Below are positions 1-10,326 of a stretch of DNA of 18,550 nt, piece after piece (position 1 is the stretch's first letter; the number at the start of each line of letters is the position of its first letter). The position numbers and the translations under genes are program-made. Source of the DNA: an uncultured Allosphingosinicella sp. (lineage in GTDB: Bacteria; Pseudomonadota; Alphaproteobacteria; Sphingomonadales; Sphingomonadaceae); NCBI GenBank assembly GCA_934539295.1, contig CAKTCN010000047.1:1-18550 (forward strand). The letters are read 5' to 3'. Under the pieces are notes generated by a model. It had not been told where the DNA came from and searched no databases. It saw nothing but the letters and a program-made list of their open reading frames with translations.

Positions 1-141
1 ATCCCGCCCAACGCAACGCTCGAATTCGAAGTGACGCTGCAGGACTTCCAGGTCCTTACCGCCGAGCAGCTGCGCCAGCTCCAGATGATGCAGCAGATGC
101 AGCAAATGAGCGGCGCAGGCGGCGCTCCCCAGGGCCAGTAA
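1..141 (+). CDS. FKBP-type peptidyl-prolyl cis-trans isomerase, C-terminal end (partial)
   Basis: The window opens inside this gene in frame 1; 46 codons precede a TAA stop at 139-141. The first residues (IPPNATLEFEVTL) match the last beta strand of the FKBP fold, where IPP-N-x-x-L-x-F-x-V-x-L is typical. FKBPs catalyse cis-trans isomerisation of Xaa-Pro bonds and assist protein folding. The fold is followed by a short Gln/Met-rich tail (about residues 24-36) and a Gly/Ala/Gln end, a low-complexity extension outside the catalytic domain. Start, signal peptide and active-site residues lie off the window, so cellular location cannot be judged. Confidence 0.75.
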   Translation: MPPNATLEFEVTLQDFQVLTAEQLRQLQMMQQMQQMSGAGGAPQGQ

Positions 142-444
142 GTAGGGACGCAGGCGGGGGCCTTATGTCCGCGCCGCCTCGTCGGCAGCCTCGAGCTTTA
201 TCCACTGCATGGTGACACGAGCCGCCAAGCGCTGAGCTTTGGCGGGCAGCGCGTTGACGCCAGGCGTCGCTGACGTGGCGCAGCAGAACAGCGAGGGGTC
301 CTGCCACCCCGCTATGGCAAGGGTCCATGCAGAGCGGCGCGCCTTGCTGGCGCTTCAAAGCTTTGGCTGAACGCGCATGCGCTCCGAGCGCCGGCTTTTT
401 CCCTGCTAAGCTACTACCTCGCATTCACGTGGGGACTTTGTCGA
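142..444. other. Intergenic region between the FKBP gene and the permease gene; no gene seen
   Basis: This 303-nt stretch lies between two genes whose 3' ends face each other. I see no supported coding sequence; the open frames here lack family resemblance and ribosome-binding sites. It holds a strong hairpin at 222-245 (nine pairs with one bulged T, loop GCTGA, arms around CGCCAAGC and GCTTTGGCG) and an exact 13-nt dyad GACGCC-A-GGCGTC at 256-268. Neither is followed by a T-run. I find no tRNA-like or clear repeat structure. Confidence 0.5.
379..400 (+). terminator. Weak candidate intrinsic terminator
   Basis: GCGCT-CCG-AGCGC (379-391) forms a 5-bp stem with a 3-nt loop and is followed, after CGGC, by five T residues at 396-400. 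It could end plus-strand transcripts from the FKBP gene, but it is about 240 nt past that stop codon and the stem is short. Confidence 0.25.
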
Positions 445-1518
445 TCAGGGCTCAGCAACACCGGTGGGCGTACCGCTCGCCTCCAATGTCTTTTGCTGAA
501 GAGCGGCCTTGATGATCGCGACGATCGGATCGGCAAGCGCCAGGCCCAGGATTCCGAACAACGCGCCGAACAGCAACTGCGCGCCGAGCACCAGCGCTGG
601 TGCCAAGTCCACCGTCTTGCGCGCCACATAGGGCACGATCAGATAGCCATCGACCACCTGCACGATCGCATAGACTGCACAGGCCCACAGGCCCGCTTCC
701 CAGCCTGCGCTGAAACCCACCATGACGATCAGCACGCCCGAAATTATGGCGCCGATATTGGGCAGGAAGGCAAGGATCCCGGTGAGCAGGCCGAGGAGTG
801 CGGCGAGCGGGACGCCGCCCAGCATCAGCAGCAACCAAGTGCCGATTCCTTCCACGGCCATGCCGATCAACCGGCCCATCATCAGCCGCCGGAGCGTGAA
901 GCCGACGCGGTCGCCGGTGCGGTAAAATGCGTCGCGGCTGCGCATGGGCAGCATCCAGGCGATCCCGCGCTCGTAAATGCGCGGCTCGGCTGCCAAGAAC
1001 AGCCCGATGACGACGATCATCACCAGGCTGGTGAGCGCGCCCAGCACTGAAGTCACCGCATAAGTGAGGCGTCCGATGCCGCCCATCAGCTGCGAGGCGA
1101 TCTGGTCGATGCCGATGTCGCCCGGCACAACGCCAAAGGACGACACCCATTCCAGCGCGCGGGCAACCTGCACCGTTGCCACTTCGCGGAAGGTGGCGGC
1201 CTGGCTCGATATCTCCATGCCCGTGAAGGCAATCGTCGCCGCTATCCCGCCGAACGCGGCCAGCGTGACGATCAGCAGCCGCCAACCACGCCCGATCGGG
1301 AGTATCCGGCCGAGCAGGCGCGTGCCGCCATCGAGCATGGAGGCGAACACGACGCCGCCGACGATCAGCAGCAGCGGCTCTGCCAGCAAGGCGGTCAAGG
1401 CAATCGCCGCGGCAAGGCCGAACCATACGCCGGCCTTTTTCAGTTCCTCGCGGACGAGGGGATCGCGAAGTTCGGTCGGCCCCGGTTTCTCGATGTGGAG
1501 ATCGGGGGCTTCGCTCAT
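445..1518 (-). CDS. AI-2E family (PerM-type) transporter permease
   Basis: A 357-residue polytopic membrane protein. Hydrophobic segments lie near residues 32-60 and 80-100, a long one near 155-175, and a cluster covers about 220-345. The stretch GVPLAALLGLLTGILAFLPN followed by IGAIISG (about 235-262) is the hallmark conserved region of the AI-2E/PerM family. Members are proposed exporters or ion-coupled antiporters; the family name comes from an AI-2 export proposal for one member and does not establish a substrate here. ATG at 1518 overlaps the lepB stop in ATGA, with GAAGGGG about 10 nt upstream, so it is the last gene of the pyrE-pdxJ-acpS-lepB operon. Many alphaproteobacteria carry rnc and era after lepB; this gene occupies that place. 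Confidence 0.85.
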   Translation of the reverse strand: MSEAPDLHIEKPGPTELRDPLVREELKKAGVWFGLAAAIALTALLAEPLLLIVGGVVFASMLDGGTRLLGRILPIGRGWRLLIVTLAAFGGIAATIAFTGMEISSQAATFREVATVQVARALEWVSSFGVVPGDIGIDQIASQLMGGIGRLTYAVTSVLGALTSLVMIVVIGLFLAAEPRIYERGIAWMLPMRSRDAFYRTGDRVGFTLRRLMMGRLIGMAVEGIGTWLLLMLGGVPLAALLGLLTGILAFLPNIGAIISGVLIVMVGFSAGWEAGLWACAVYAIVQVVDGYLIVPYVARKTVDLAPALVLGAQLLFGALFGILGLALADPIVAIIKAALQQKTLEASGTPTGVAEP

Positions 1519-2411
1519 TTCGCTTGTGCCCCTTCGATGCGTGCCGGCGCCGGCGTTCCTTCCTGCGGATGCAGCGAGCTTCCCGCCCGTCCCCCACGCA
1601 GCGCCGAGAACCAGCTGATCGGGTTCACATATTCGGACGTGCCGTCCAGGCTAAAGGTGATAAATTCGGCGCGGCCACCGATATTCTCGATGGGGACCGG
1701 ACCGCCGAGCCCGAAGTTCTGGATCGGAACGCGACTGTCGGCCGACTGGTCGCGATTGTCGCCCATCAGGAAGACGTGGTTCGCAGGCACCTTGAGCTTG
1801 GCAAAATCGTCGACCACGGGATTGTAGCCGCGATCGATCGTATCGAACGACCGGCCGTTCGGCAGCGTTTCCCGCACTACCGGCAGGCGGCAGTAAAGCT
1901 TGCCGTCCGCACCCGTCTGCCGCGCATCGCCGAAGTCGTCGGCGGCACAGGGAACATTGGCGTCGACCGGGATGAGCGTCGCGGGTTGGACCTGGCGGCG
2001 CACCGGCTGGCCGTTGATGAACAACTGCCCCTCGACCATTTCCAGTTCGTCTCCGGGCAGGCCGATTACGCGCTTGATATAGTCGCTGCTCTGGCCCGGC
2101 GGCGTGACGATCACCACATCGCCGCGCTCCGGCACGCGGCCGAACAGCCGCCCTTCCATCGGCGGCAGGATGTGAAAGCTCGGGCTCACCCACGACCAGC
2201 CATAGGGATATTTACTGACCACCAGCCGGTCGCCCTTGAGCAGCACCGGCATCATCGATTCGGACGGGATGTAGAAGGGCTTCGCGACGAAGCTGTGGAA
2301 GGCGAGAACCGCCAGCAACAGCCAGAAGATCGACTTCAACTCGCCCCACCAATCGGTGCCGGCCTTGCTCTTGTTCTTTGCCATGGACAGAACGGGATCG
2401 CTTGCGCTCAC
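1515..2411 (-). CDS. lepB: Signal peptidase I
   Basis: A 298-residue type I signal peptidase, which cleaves signal peptides from exported proteins at the periplasmic face of the inner membrane. A single membrane segment lies near residues 27-42. The catalytic serine is S52 in IPSESMMP, the general-base lysine is K113 in [11 protein letters not shown], and the conserved box [11 protein letters not shown] is at 217-227, giving the Ser/Lys dyad enzyme's motifs in order. Between them is an insertion with two cysteines (C155, C174). The start is GTG at 2411, overlapping the acpS stop as GTGA; AAGGAG lies 7 nt upstream. An in-frame ATG at 2384 has no Shine-Dalgarno and would shorten the cytosolic N-terminus by nine residues. 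Fourth gene of a coupled operon. Confidence 0.95.
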   Translation of the reverse strand: MSASDPVLSMAKNKSKAGTDWWGELKSIFWLLLAVLAFHSFVAKPFYIPSESMMPVLLKGDRLVVSKYPYGWSWVSPSFHILPPMEGRLFGRVPERGDVVIVTPPGQSSDYIKRVIGLPGDELEMVEGQLFINGQPVRRQVQPATLIPVDANVPCAADDFGDARQTGADGKLYCRLPVVRETLPNGRSFDTIDRGYNPVVDDFAKLKVPANHVFLMGDNRDQSADSRVPIQNFGLGGPVPIENIGGRAEFITFSLDGTSEYVNPISWFSALRGGRAGSSLHPQEGTPAPARIEGAQAK

Positions 2412-2824
2412 CCCTTGGCTCCTTCGATCGGGACGGCTTCGATAATGACGAAGGCCTGGGCGAACGGATGGTCGTCGGTCATCGTCAAATGCACCTCAGC
2501 GGCGTGGCCCGGCGGGATCAGGGCGTCAAGCTTATCCTTCGCGCCCCCGGTGAGCGCCAGGGTCGGCGCGCCCGACCCCTTGTTCACCACGCCGATGTCG
2601 CGCATGAACACGCCTTGCCGGAATCCCGTTCCGACCGCCTTGGAAAAAGCCTCCTTGGCGGCGAAGCGCTTGGCGTAGGTGCCGGCACGCGTGAACGGCC
2701 GCTTTTCCGCCTTGGTGCGCTCAACGTCGGTGAAGACTCGCGCCGTGAAGCGCTCACCGAAGCGGTCGAGCGAATTCTGGATGCGGTCGATGTTGCACAG
2801 GTCGGATCCGATGCCGACGATCAC
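2408..2824 (-). CDS. acpS: Holo-[acyl-carrier-protein] synthase
   Basis: A 138-residue AcpS-type phosphopantetheinyl transferase, which moves the 4'-phosphopantetheine group from CoA to the serine of apo-ACP, activating fatty acid synthesis. The N-terminal [15 protein letters not shown] carries the metal-binding Asp (D8), and [11 protein letters not shown] (53-63) carries the second acidic ligand E58; both match the family signature. Length is normal. It starts with GTG at 2824, whose last two bases form the start of the pdxJ stop (GTGA). Upstream sequence offers only a weak Shine-Dalgarno, so translation probably depends on coupling to pdxJ. The pdxJ-acpS-lepB order is common in alphaproteobacteria. 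Confidence 0.95.
   Translation of the reverse strand: MIVGIGSDLCNIDRIQNSLDRFGERFTARVFTDVERTKAEKRPFTRAGTYAKRFAAKEAFSKAVGTGFRQGVFMRDIGVVNKGSGAPTLALTGGAKDKLDALIPPGHAAEVHLTMTDDHPFAQAFVIIEAVPIEGAKG
2419..2424 (-). promoter_or_regulatory. Ribosome-binding site fixing the GTG start of lepB
   Basis: On the minus strand this reads AAGGAG, 7 nt before the GTG at 2411. It lies inside the 3' end of acpS, so lepB can be translated by coupling or from its own site. It favours GTG over the downstream ATG at 2384, which lacks such a site. Confidence 0.75.
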
Positions 2825-3549
2825 CGCGCTTCATCCATCAGATCGCGCATCCGCCGCACCACGGGCGCCAGACCGTCGAAGATCGCTTCACCGATCAGGA
2901 AATGACCGATGTTGAGCTCGCGAAGCTGCGGGATGGCCACGACCGGCTGGACATTGTCGAAGGTGAGGCCGTGCCCGGCATGCACCTCGATCCCGTTCCT
3001 GGCAGCGAGTGCGGCGGCATCGGCGATCCTACGCAGCTCCGCGGCGCGCGCTTCGCCCTCCAGTTCGGCATAGCGGCCGGTGTGAAGCTCGACCACCGGC
3101 ACGCCGAGGCGCACCGCGGCATCGATCTGGCGGGCATCGGGTTCGATGAACAGGCTGACGCGGATGTTCGCGCCTCGCAGCGCTGAAATCATGGGCGCCA
3201 GGTGGTTGTGCTGGCCGGCCGCATCCAGCCCACCCTCCGTCGTGCGCTCCTCGCGGCGCTCCGGGACGATGCAAGCCGCGTGCGGACGGTGGCGAAGCGC
3301 AATCGCCAGCATCTCCTCGGTTGCGGCCATCTCAAGGTTGAGAGGAATGGTCAGTTCGGACGAGAGGCGGGCAATATCGTCGTCCGTGATATGGCGCCGG
3401 TCTTCCCGCAGGTGCGCGGTGATGCCGTCGGCGCCTGCCTGCGCCGCCAGCAGAGCAGCGCGCACCGGATCGGGATAGCCCGAGCCCCGCGCGTTCCGCA
3501 CCGTCGCGACATGGTCGATATTGACGCCGAGGCGCAGATGCTCGCTCAA
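2821..3549 (-). CDS. pdxJ: Pyridoxine 5'-phosphate synthase
   Basis: A 242-residue PdxJ, which condenses 3-amino-2-oxopropyl phosphate with 1-deoxyxylulose 5-phosphate to make pyridoxine 5'-phosphate in the DXP-dependent vitamin B6 route. It is a cytosolic TIM-barrel enzyme. Family landmarks are [18 protein letters not shown] at the N-terminus, [11 protein letters not shown] near 45-55, ELHTGRYA in the middle, and GHGL before the C-terminus. The only plausible start is TTG at 3549, because the conserved N-terminal strand begins five codons later and no ATG or GTG lies between. GGAAG lies about 5 nt upstream. It overlaps the pyrE stop as TTGA, a rare start type in a tightly coupled operon. Confidence 0.95.
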   Translation of the reverse strand: MSEHLRLGVNIDHVATVRNARGSGYPDPVRAALLAAQAGADGITAHLREDRRHITDDDIARLSSELTIPLNLEMAATEEMLAIALRHRPHAACIVPERREERTTEGGLDAAGQHNHLAPMISALRGANIRVSLFIEPDARQIDAAVRLGVPVVELHTGRYAELEGEARAAELRRIADAAALAARNGIEVHAGHGLTFDNVQPVVAIPQLRELNIGHFLIGEAIFDGLAPVVRRMRDLMDEAR

Positions 3550-4130
3550 GAGGGCTTCCGGCTGCCCGGCTTCTCGGCCGGTATTACGGCAAGTTCGGGC
3601 GGAAGCTTGTCCGCCTCATAGGTCGGCACTTCGAGGCGAACGAGCGGAAAGAAAGGCACGCCGAGATCTACGCCGCCGTTCGAGCGATCGACCAGCGCAG
3701 CACCGGCGATGACCTGGCCGCCGGCCTCCTCAACCGCCTTTATCGCCTCGCGCGATGACAGGCCTGTGGTGACCACGTCTTCCATCAGCAGCACCTTCTG
3801 CCCGGGGTTCAGGCGAAAACCGCGGCGCAGCTCGAACGTGCCGGTCGGCCGCTCTACGAAGATTGCCTCCACACCCAGCGAACGGCCCATCTCATGGCCT
3901 GCTATGATGCCCCCCATGGCCGGGGACACAACCACTTCGATCGCGCCCCTGATTTCAAGGGGAAGGCTGGTGGCGAGTGCATGGGCGAGGCGGGCAGCGC
4001 GTGACGGGTCCATCAGCACGCGTGCGCATTGAAGATAGCGGGCACTGTGAAGGCCGGATGAAAGAATGAAGTGGCCTTCCAGAAGCGCGTCAGCGGCGCG
4101 GAATTCGTTCAAAATCTCGTGTTCGGTCAC
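3546..4130 (-). CDS. pyrE: Orotate phosphoribosyltransferase
   Basis: A 194-residue PyrE, which converts orotate and PRPP to orotidine 5'-monophosphate in de novo pyrimidine synthesis. The PRPP-binding loop [13 protein letters not shown] spans residues 113-125, and the orotate/PRPP-contacting segment FVERPTG at 91-97 is intact. The C-terminus ends in a short charged tail. It begins with GTG at 4130; a good Shine-Dalgarno (GGAGG on the minus strand, plus positions 4137-4141) lies 6 nt upstream, and no competing ATG exists. It is the promoter-proximal gene of the pyrE-pdxJ-acpS-lepB-permease operon and is divergent from coxB, with 181 nt between the starts. Confidence 0.95.
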   Translation of the reverse strand: MTEHEILNEFRAADALLEGHFILSSGLHSARYLQCARVLMDPSRAARLAHALATSLPLEIRGAIEVVVSPAMGGIIAGHEMGRSLGVEAIFVERPTGTFELRRGFRLNPGQKVLLMEDVVTTGLSSREAIKAVEEAGGQVIAGAALVDRSNGGVDLGVPFFPLVRLEVPTYEADKLPPELAVIPAEKPGSRKPS

Positions 4131-4159
4131 TCATCGCCTCCGCAGCCGCAGCAAGGCCG

Positions 4160-4187
4160 AGATAAGCCGCTCCCGCGCGCGCATCAA
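4160..4187 (-). promoter_or_regulatory. Candidate promoter for the pyrE operon
   Basis: On the minus strand TTGATG (plus 4182-4187) and TTATCT (plus 4160-4165) are separated by 16 nt, a reasonable sigma-70-type pair. The start of transcription would fall about 20-25 nt before the pyrE GTG, leaving a short leader containing the GGAGG site. This is a consensus match by eye only. Confidence 0.45.
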
Positions 4188-4215
4188 CCCGCCGCCGCGC
4201 AAGCGCCCTTGCCGC

Positions 4216-4243
4216 TTGAGGCATCGGCATCGGCTGCTATAAG
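4216..4243 (+). promoter_or_regulatory. Candidate promoter for coxBA
   Basis: TTGAGG (4216-4221) and TATAAG (4238-4243) are separated by 16 nt. Transcription would start near 4250, giving a leader of about 60 nt before coxB. The two candidate promoters in this divergent region do not overlap. Confidence 0.45.
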
Positions 4244-4279
4244 GCCCCGCAAAATACCATTTTCCGACACGAATCCGTG

Positions 4280-4296
4280 CCGTCCGGGGCGGACGG
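4280..4296 (+). other. Stem-loop in the coxB leader
   Basis: CCGTCCG-GGG-CGGACGG is a perfect 7-bp, GC-rich stem with a 3-nt loop. It ends 4 nt before the coxB Shine-Dalgarno AAGGGG (4301-4306). Placed there it could affect mRNA stability or access of ribosomes, but no U-run follows, so it is not an obvious attenuator. Confidence 0.5.
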
Positions 4297-4311
4297 TCCC
4301 AAGGGGTCTAG

Positions 4312-7174
<2,863 letters not shown>

Positions 7175-7179
7175 GCTCG

Positions 7180-7211
7180 AACGCCTCGGCCCACAAAGCC
7201 GGGGCGTTTTC
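7180..7211 (+). terminator. Rho-independent terminator after coxA
   Basis: Arms AACGCCTCGGC (7180-7190) and GCCGGGGCGTT (7198-7208) form an uninterrupted 11-bp stem with one T-G pair and a 7-nt loop, beginning 6 nt after the coxA stop. The T-run at 7207-7210 is short, but the stem is very stable. It would close the coxBA transcript. Confidence 0.8.
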
Positions 7212-7251
7212 GCATGTGGGAAGCAGAGAGTGCGTGGAGCCTCTACGCCCG

Positions 7252-7335
7252 CGCTCCGTCGGGCTGATCCCATCGAAGCCTTCGTGCCGAACCAGAAGAA
7301 ACGGCGCGCGCCTTGGCAAGCTCAGCCCGAACGAC
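7252..7335. repeat. Degenerate inverted REP-like repeat between coxA and crtB
   Basis: Two imperfect arms face each other: about 7252-7280 (CTCCGTCGGGCTGATC then CATCGAAGCC) and about 7309-7335 (CCTTGGCAAGCTCAGCCCG then AACGACC). Both resemble the short element with core TTCGACAAGCTCAG, then C/G, then ACGAACG, which I know as scattered through sphingomonad and related genomes; here both copies have several changes. The rest of the 7212-7400 gap between the convergent coxA and crtB genes holds a small CGGC-GAAA-GCCG hairpin (7386-7397) and nothing I recognise as a gene. Confidence 0.45.
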
Positions 7336-7400
7336 CTTGGGAAACGTAAAAGGGATGAGGCTGCCGCGCACATAGGCAGACGTAGCGGCGAAAGCCGAGA

Positions 7401-8285
7401 TTAGCGCCGGCTTGCCTGCGCCAACGCCTTCGCCACCCACTTGAGCTTTGTCGGCTTTCCGATCACGACGCGACTGTCCCATGCACGGGGGCCTCGTGCG
7501 GCCACCTCGCGAGCGATGTCGCCATAGATGCCTGCCGCCGACAGCACCGCCCAGCGCGCGCGGAACGGCAGCTTGCGTGCGCCGATGCGCCCGGATGCTT
7601 CATACTCCTCGGCCATCTTACAAAGCCGCTTGGAAATAACGGCCAGACGCTCACGGTAGAAGGGCCGCATCAGTTCGCCGGGTGGCAGGTCCAACTCGGT
7701 CAGCCACTCTTCCGGCACGTAGCAGCGCCCGACTGCCGCATCCTCGACGATGTCGCGCGATATGTTGGCGAGTTGGAAGGCTATGCCGAGATCGCGTGCG
7801 TGGCGCATCGTGTCCGCATCTTCGGGATCCACGCCCATGATCGCAGCCATCATGCTGCCGACCACGCCGGCCACATGGTAGCAATAGGTGATCAGATCCT
7901 CCTCGGTCCGCGGCCGCCACTCGCGCGCGTCCAGCGCGAAGCCTTCGAGGTGATCGTGCACGAATTGATCCGGGATCGCGCATTCGGCCGCCACCAGCCC
8001 GAGCGCGTCGAACGGCGGCTCGCCCGTCTCTTCGCCGGCCAGCGCGCGGCTGCTCTGCACGCGCAAATGCGACAGGCTCGCCTGCGCATCCGTCACGCGG
8101 CGGGCGCCGTGACCCAGCTCCTGTCCGTCGGCAACGTCGTCGCAATGGCGGCACCAGGCGTAGAGCAGCCACGCCCGCTCGCGCGTGGTGTGGTCGAACA
8201 GGCGGCTGGCGAAACGGAAGGACTTGGAGCCCTTGGCGATAGTGTCCCGCGCCCAGGCCACGAGCTCCGGGCGCGTGCGGCTCAC
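7401..8285 (-). CDS. crtB: Phytoene synthase
   Basis: A 294-residue squalene/phytoene synthase family enzyme that joins two geranylgeranyl diphosphates into 15-cis-phytoene, the first committed carotenoid step. Both Asp-rich metal-diphosphate motifs are present: DDVAD at 49-53 and DIVED at 178-182 (within SRDIVEDAAVGRCYVP). The N-terminal GSKSFRFASRLF segment and the YCYHVAGVVG motif near 134-143 are typical of CrtB. The start is GTG at 8285, overlapping the stop of the LOG gene as GTGA, with GGAG about 10 nt upstream. It is the last gene of the ampR-crtY-crtI-LOG-crtB run; its stop faces coxA. No GGPP synthase (crtE) lies in the window. Confidence 0.95.
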   Translation of the reverse strand: MSRTRPELVAWARDTIAKGSKSFRFASRLFDHTTRERAWLLYAWCRHCDDVADGQELGHGARRVTDAQASLSHLRVQSSRALAGEETGEPPFDALGLVAAECAIPDQFVHDHLEGFALDAREWRPRTEEDLITYCYHVAGVVGSMMAAIMGVDPEDADTMRHARDLGIAFQLANISRDIVEDAAVGRCYVPEEWLTELDLPPGELMRPFYRERLAVISKRLCKMAEEYEASGRIGARKLPFRARWAVLSAAGIYGDIAREVAARGPRAWDSRVVIGKPTKLKWVAKALAQASRR

Positions 8286-8854
8286 CAGACCATGGCTCCG
8301 CGATTTTCAGGGGAGCAGGCGGCGGCAAGCTGGTCGATAACGTCGTCGATGCCATCCGATACCATCAACTGCGCGCGCCGCGCCGGCGACAGGAAGCCCC
8401 CATTGGCCATGTCGTCGCAGAAAGTAACGAGCCCGTCGTAGAAGCCGGCCACGTTGAGCAAGGCGAACGGCTTGGCATGGTAGCCAAGTGCGTTCCAGCT
8501 CCAGGCCTCGAACAGTTCGTCCATCGTGCCGATCCCGCCAGGCAGGCAGACGAACGCATCGGTAAGATCCGTCATCCGCGCCTTGCGCTCGTGCATGGTC
8601 TGCACGACATGCAGTTCGGTGAGGCCGGTATGCGCCACCTCCAGGTCCACCAACGCCTGGGGAATGACGCCATAGGCTTCCCCGCCGGCGCCGAGCACCG
8701 CATCGGCGACCACGCCCATCAATCCGCGATGCCCGCCACCGTAGACGAGGCCGATGCCGCGCCGGGCCAATTCGGCACCCAGATCACGGGCGACATCGGC
8801 GAACAGCGGGTCGCTGCCCATGTTGGAGCCGCAATAAACGGCAAGACGCTTCAC
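8282..8854 (-). CDS. LOG-family cytokinin riboside 5'-monophosphate phosphoribohydrolase
   Basis: A 190-residue protein of the LOG (TIGR00730) family. Characterised members hydrolyse N6-substituted AMP or AMP to the free base and ribose 5-phosphate; older records call them lysine decarboxylases. The Rossmann-like fold shows YCGSNMG near the N-terminus, the phosphate loop YGGGHRGLMG at 38-47, R90 and K91 in MHERKARM, and the signature PGGIGTMDE at 105-113. The start chosen is GTG at 8854: it overlaps the crtI stop as GTGA and has GGAGG 7 nt upstream. The open frame extends 40 codons further, but that part is an unrelated Arg-rich shadow of crtI. Its position, coupled between crtI and crtB, suggests co-expression with carotenoid synthesis; a direct pathway role is not evident. 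Confidence 0.9.
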   Translation of the reverse strand: MKRLAVYCGSNMGSDPLFADVARDLGAELARRGIGLVYGGGHRGLMGVVADAVLGAGGEAYGVIPQALVDLEVAHTGLTELHVVQTMHERKARMTDLTDAFVCLPGGIGTMDELFEAWSWNALGYHAKPFALLNVAGFYDGLVTFCDDMANGGFLSPARRAQLMVSDGIDDVIDQLAAACSPENRGAMVW

Positions 8855-10326
8855 TTCAGATCCTCCACCATCAGCGACGCCGTCGCCTTCGCGCTTCCGA
8901 CCACGCCCGGAATGCCGGCGCCCGGATGCGTGCCTGCGCCGACGAAGTAAAGGTTGCGGATGTCGTCGTCGCAATTGTGCACCCGGAACCAGGCGCTTTG
9001 CGTCAGCAGTGGCTCCAGGCTGAATGCCGACCCGAGATGCGCCGAAAGGTCGGTGCGGAAATCCTCCGGCGTATAATGGAACGACACCTCGATATTGTCG
9101 CGAAGGCCCGGCATCAGCCGCCGTTCGAGATGGTCGATGATACGGTCCGCGAACTTGGGCGCGACTTCGTTCCAGTCGAGCGGCGCCTTGCCCAGATGCG
9201 GCACCGGCGCCAGCGCGTAGAAAGTCGACTTGCCCGCCGGTGCCAGCGCAGGATCGGTCACCGTCGGATGGTGCAGGTAGAGCGAGAAATCGTTCGACAA
9301 CACGCCATGGTCGTAAATGTCGGCCAGCAATTCCTTATAGCGCGTGCCGAACAGGATCATGTGGTGGGGAATGTTGGCCCATTCGCCCTTCACGCCCATG
9401 TGCAGCACGAACAGAGACGGCGAATAGCGCTTGCGCGACAAGGACGCCACGCGCCGCTCGGCCGTGCGGTTACCGCGGATCAGGCCATAGGAATGGACGA
9501 TGTCGCCGTTGGATGCCACCGCGTCGAACTCGCCCTGCCAGCCGCTTCTGGTGCGCACACCGGTGACACGGTCGCCCATGGTGGTCACCTCCACCACCGG
9601 ATCCCCCATCCGCACCGTGCCGCCGATACGTTCGAAATGGCGCACCATGCCTTCGATCAACGCGTGTGTGCCGCCGCGGGCGAACCACACGCCGCCCGAC
9701 CTTTCCAGCTTGTGAATCAGCGCATAGATCGCGCTGGTGGTCATCGGATTGCCCCCGACCAGCAGGGTGTGGAAGGACAGGGCCTCGCGAAGCTTCTCGT
9801 TTTTCACGTAGCGCGACACGATCGAATAGACCGATCGCCACGCCTCATGCTTTGCAAGCGCAGGCGCGGCCTTCAGCATCGACTTGAAGTCGAGGAACGG
9901 CACCGCGCCGAGCTTTTCATAGCCTTCCCGGTATACGCCCTCCGAATAATCGAGGAAGCGGCGGTATCCGGCGACGTCGCCCGGCTCCCACTCGCCGATC
10001 TGGCGCATCAGTTCGGCGTCGTCGTTCGAATAATCGAAAGTCGACCCGTCTTCCCATTGCAGCCGGTAGAAGGGGTGAACGGGAAGCAGGTGCACATCCT
10101 GCGCCAGATCATGACCCGACAAGGCCCACAGCTCGCGCAGGCAGTCCGGATCCGTGATCACGGTGGGACCAGCGTCGAAGATGAAGCCTTCTTTCTTCCA
10201 CTGGTAGGCGCGCCCGCCGGGTTTGTCGCGAGCCTCGATCAGAGTGGTGGCGATGCCCGCCGATTGCAGGCGAATGGCGAGGGCGAGCCCGCCAAAGCCT
10301 GAGCCGATAACAGCTGCGCGTCTCAT
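8851..10326 (-). CDS. crtI: Phytoene desaturase
   Basis: A 491-residue CrtI-type FAD-dependent desaturase, which introduces successive double bonds into phytoene to give lycopene or a related polyene. The N-terminal dinucleotide-binding motif GSGFGGLALA (8-17) is followed by an acidic residue in TLIEARDKPGGRAY. The C-terminal carotenoid-desaturase signature NLYFVGAGTHPGAGIPGV is at about 460-477. Length is normal for the family. The start is ATG at 10326, overlapping the crtY stop as ATGA, with GAAGG about 10 nt upstream. It sits between crtY and the LOG gene and probably acts at the membrane with CrtB and CrtY. The number of desaturation steps cannot be read from the sequence. Confidence 0.96.
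   Translation of the reverse strand: MRRAAVIGSGFGGLALAIRLQSAGIATTLIEARDKPGGRAYQWKKEGFIFDAGPTVITDPDCLRELWALSGHDLAQDVHLLPVHPFYRLQWEDGSTFDYSNDDAELMRQIGEWEPGDVAGYRRFLDYSEGVYREGYEKLGAVPFLDFKSMLKAAPALAKHEAWRSVYSIVSRYVKNEKLREALSFHTLLVGGNPMTTSAIYALIHKLERSGGVWFARGGTHALIEGMVRHFERIGGTVRMGDPVVEVTTMGDRVTGVRTRSGWQGEFDAVASNGDIVHSYGLIRGNRTAERRVASLSRKRYSPSLFVLHMGVKGEWANIPHHMILFGTRYKELLADIYDHGVLSNDFSLYLHHPTVTDPALAPAGKSTFYALAPVPHLGKAPLDWNEVAPKFADRIIDHLERRLMPGLRDNIEVSFHYTPEDFRTDLSAHLGSAFSLEPLLTQSAWFRVHNCDDDIRNLYFVGAGTHPGAGIPGVVGSAKATASLMVEDLK
8862..8866 (-). promoter_or_regulatory. Ribosome-binding site fixing the GTG start of the LOG gene
   Basis: The minus strand reads GGAGG, 7 nt before the GTG at 8854 and inside the 3' end of crtI. 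It supports the 190-residue form over a longer reading frame that starts within crtI. Confidence 0.75.

Noticed and set aside
327..512. A 61-residue plus-strand open frame in the first gap
   Set aside because: It has no Shine-Dalgarno, runs into the 3' end of the permease gene antisense, and resembles nothing I know.
445..1518. Assigning autoinducer-2 export
   Set aside because: Only the family name supports it; no AI-2 synthesis or lsr genes are in the window and many members have other or unknown substrates.
1524..2678. A 384-residue plus-strand open frame across lepB and acpS
   Set aside because: It lies antisense to two genes with complete motifs and resembles no family.
8282..8854. Annotation as lysine decarboxylase
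   Set aside because: The PGGxGTxxE signature belongs to LOG-family phosphoribohydrolases; the decarboxylase name is a legacy label.
8282..8974. The longer 230-residue form of the LOG protein
   Set aside because: The extra 40 residues are an Arg-rich reading of the crtI end; GTG at 8854 has a strong ribosome-binding site and begins at the fold.
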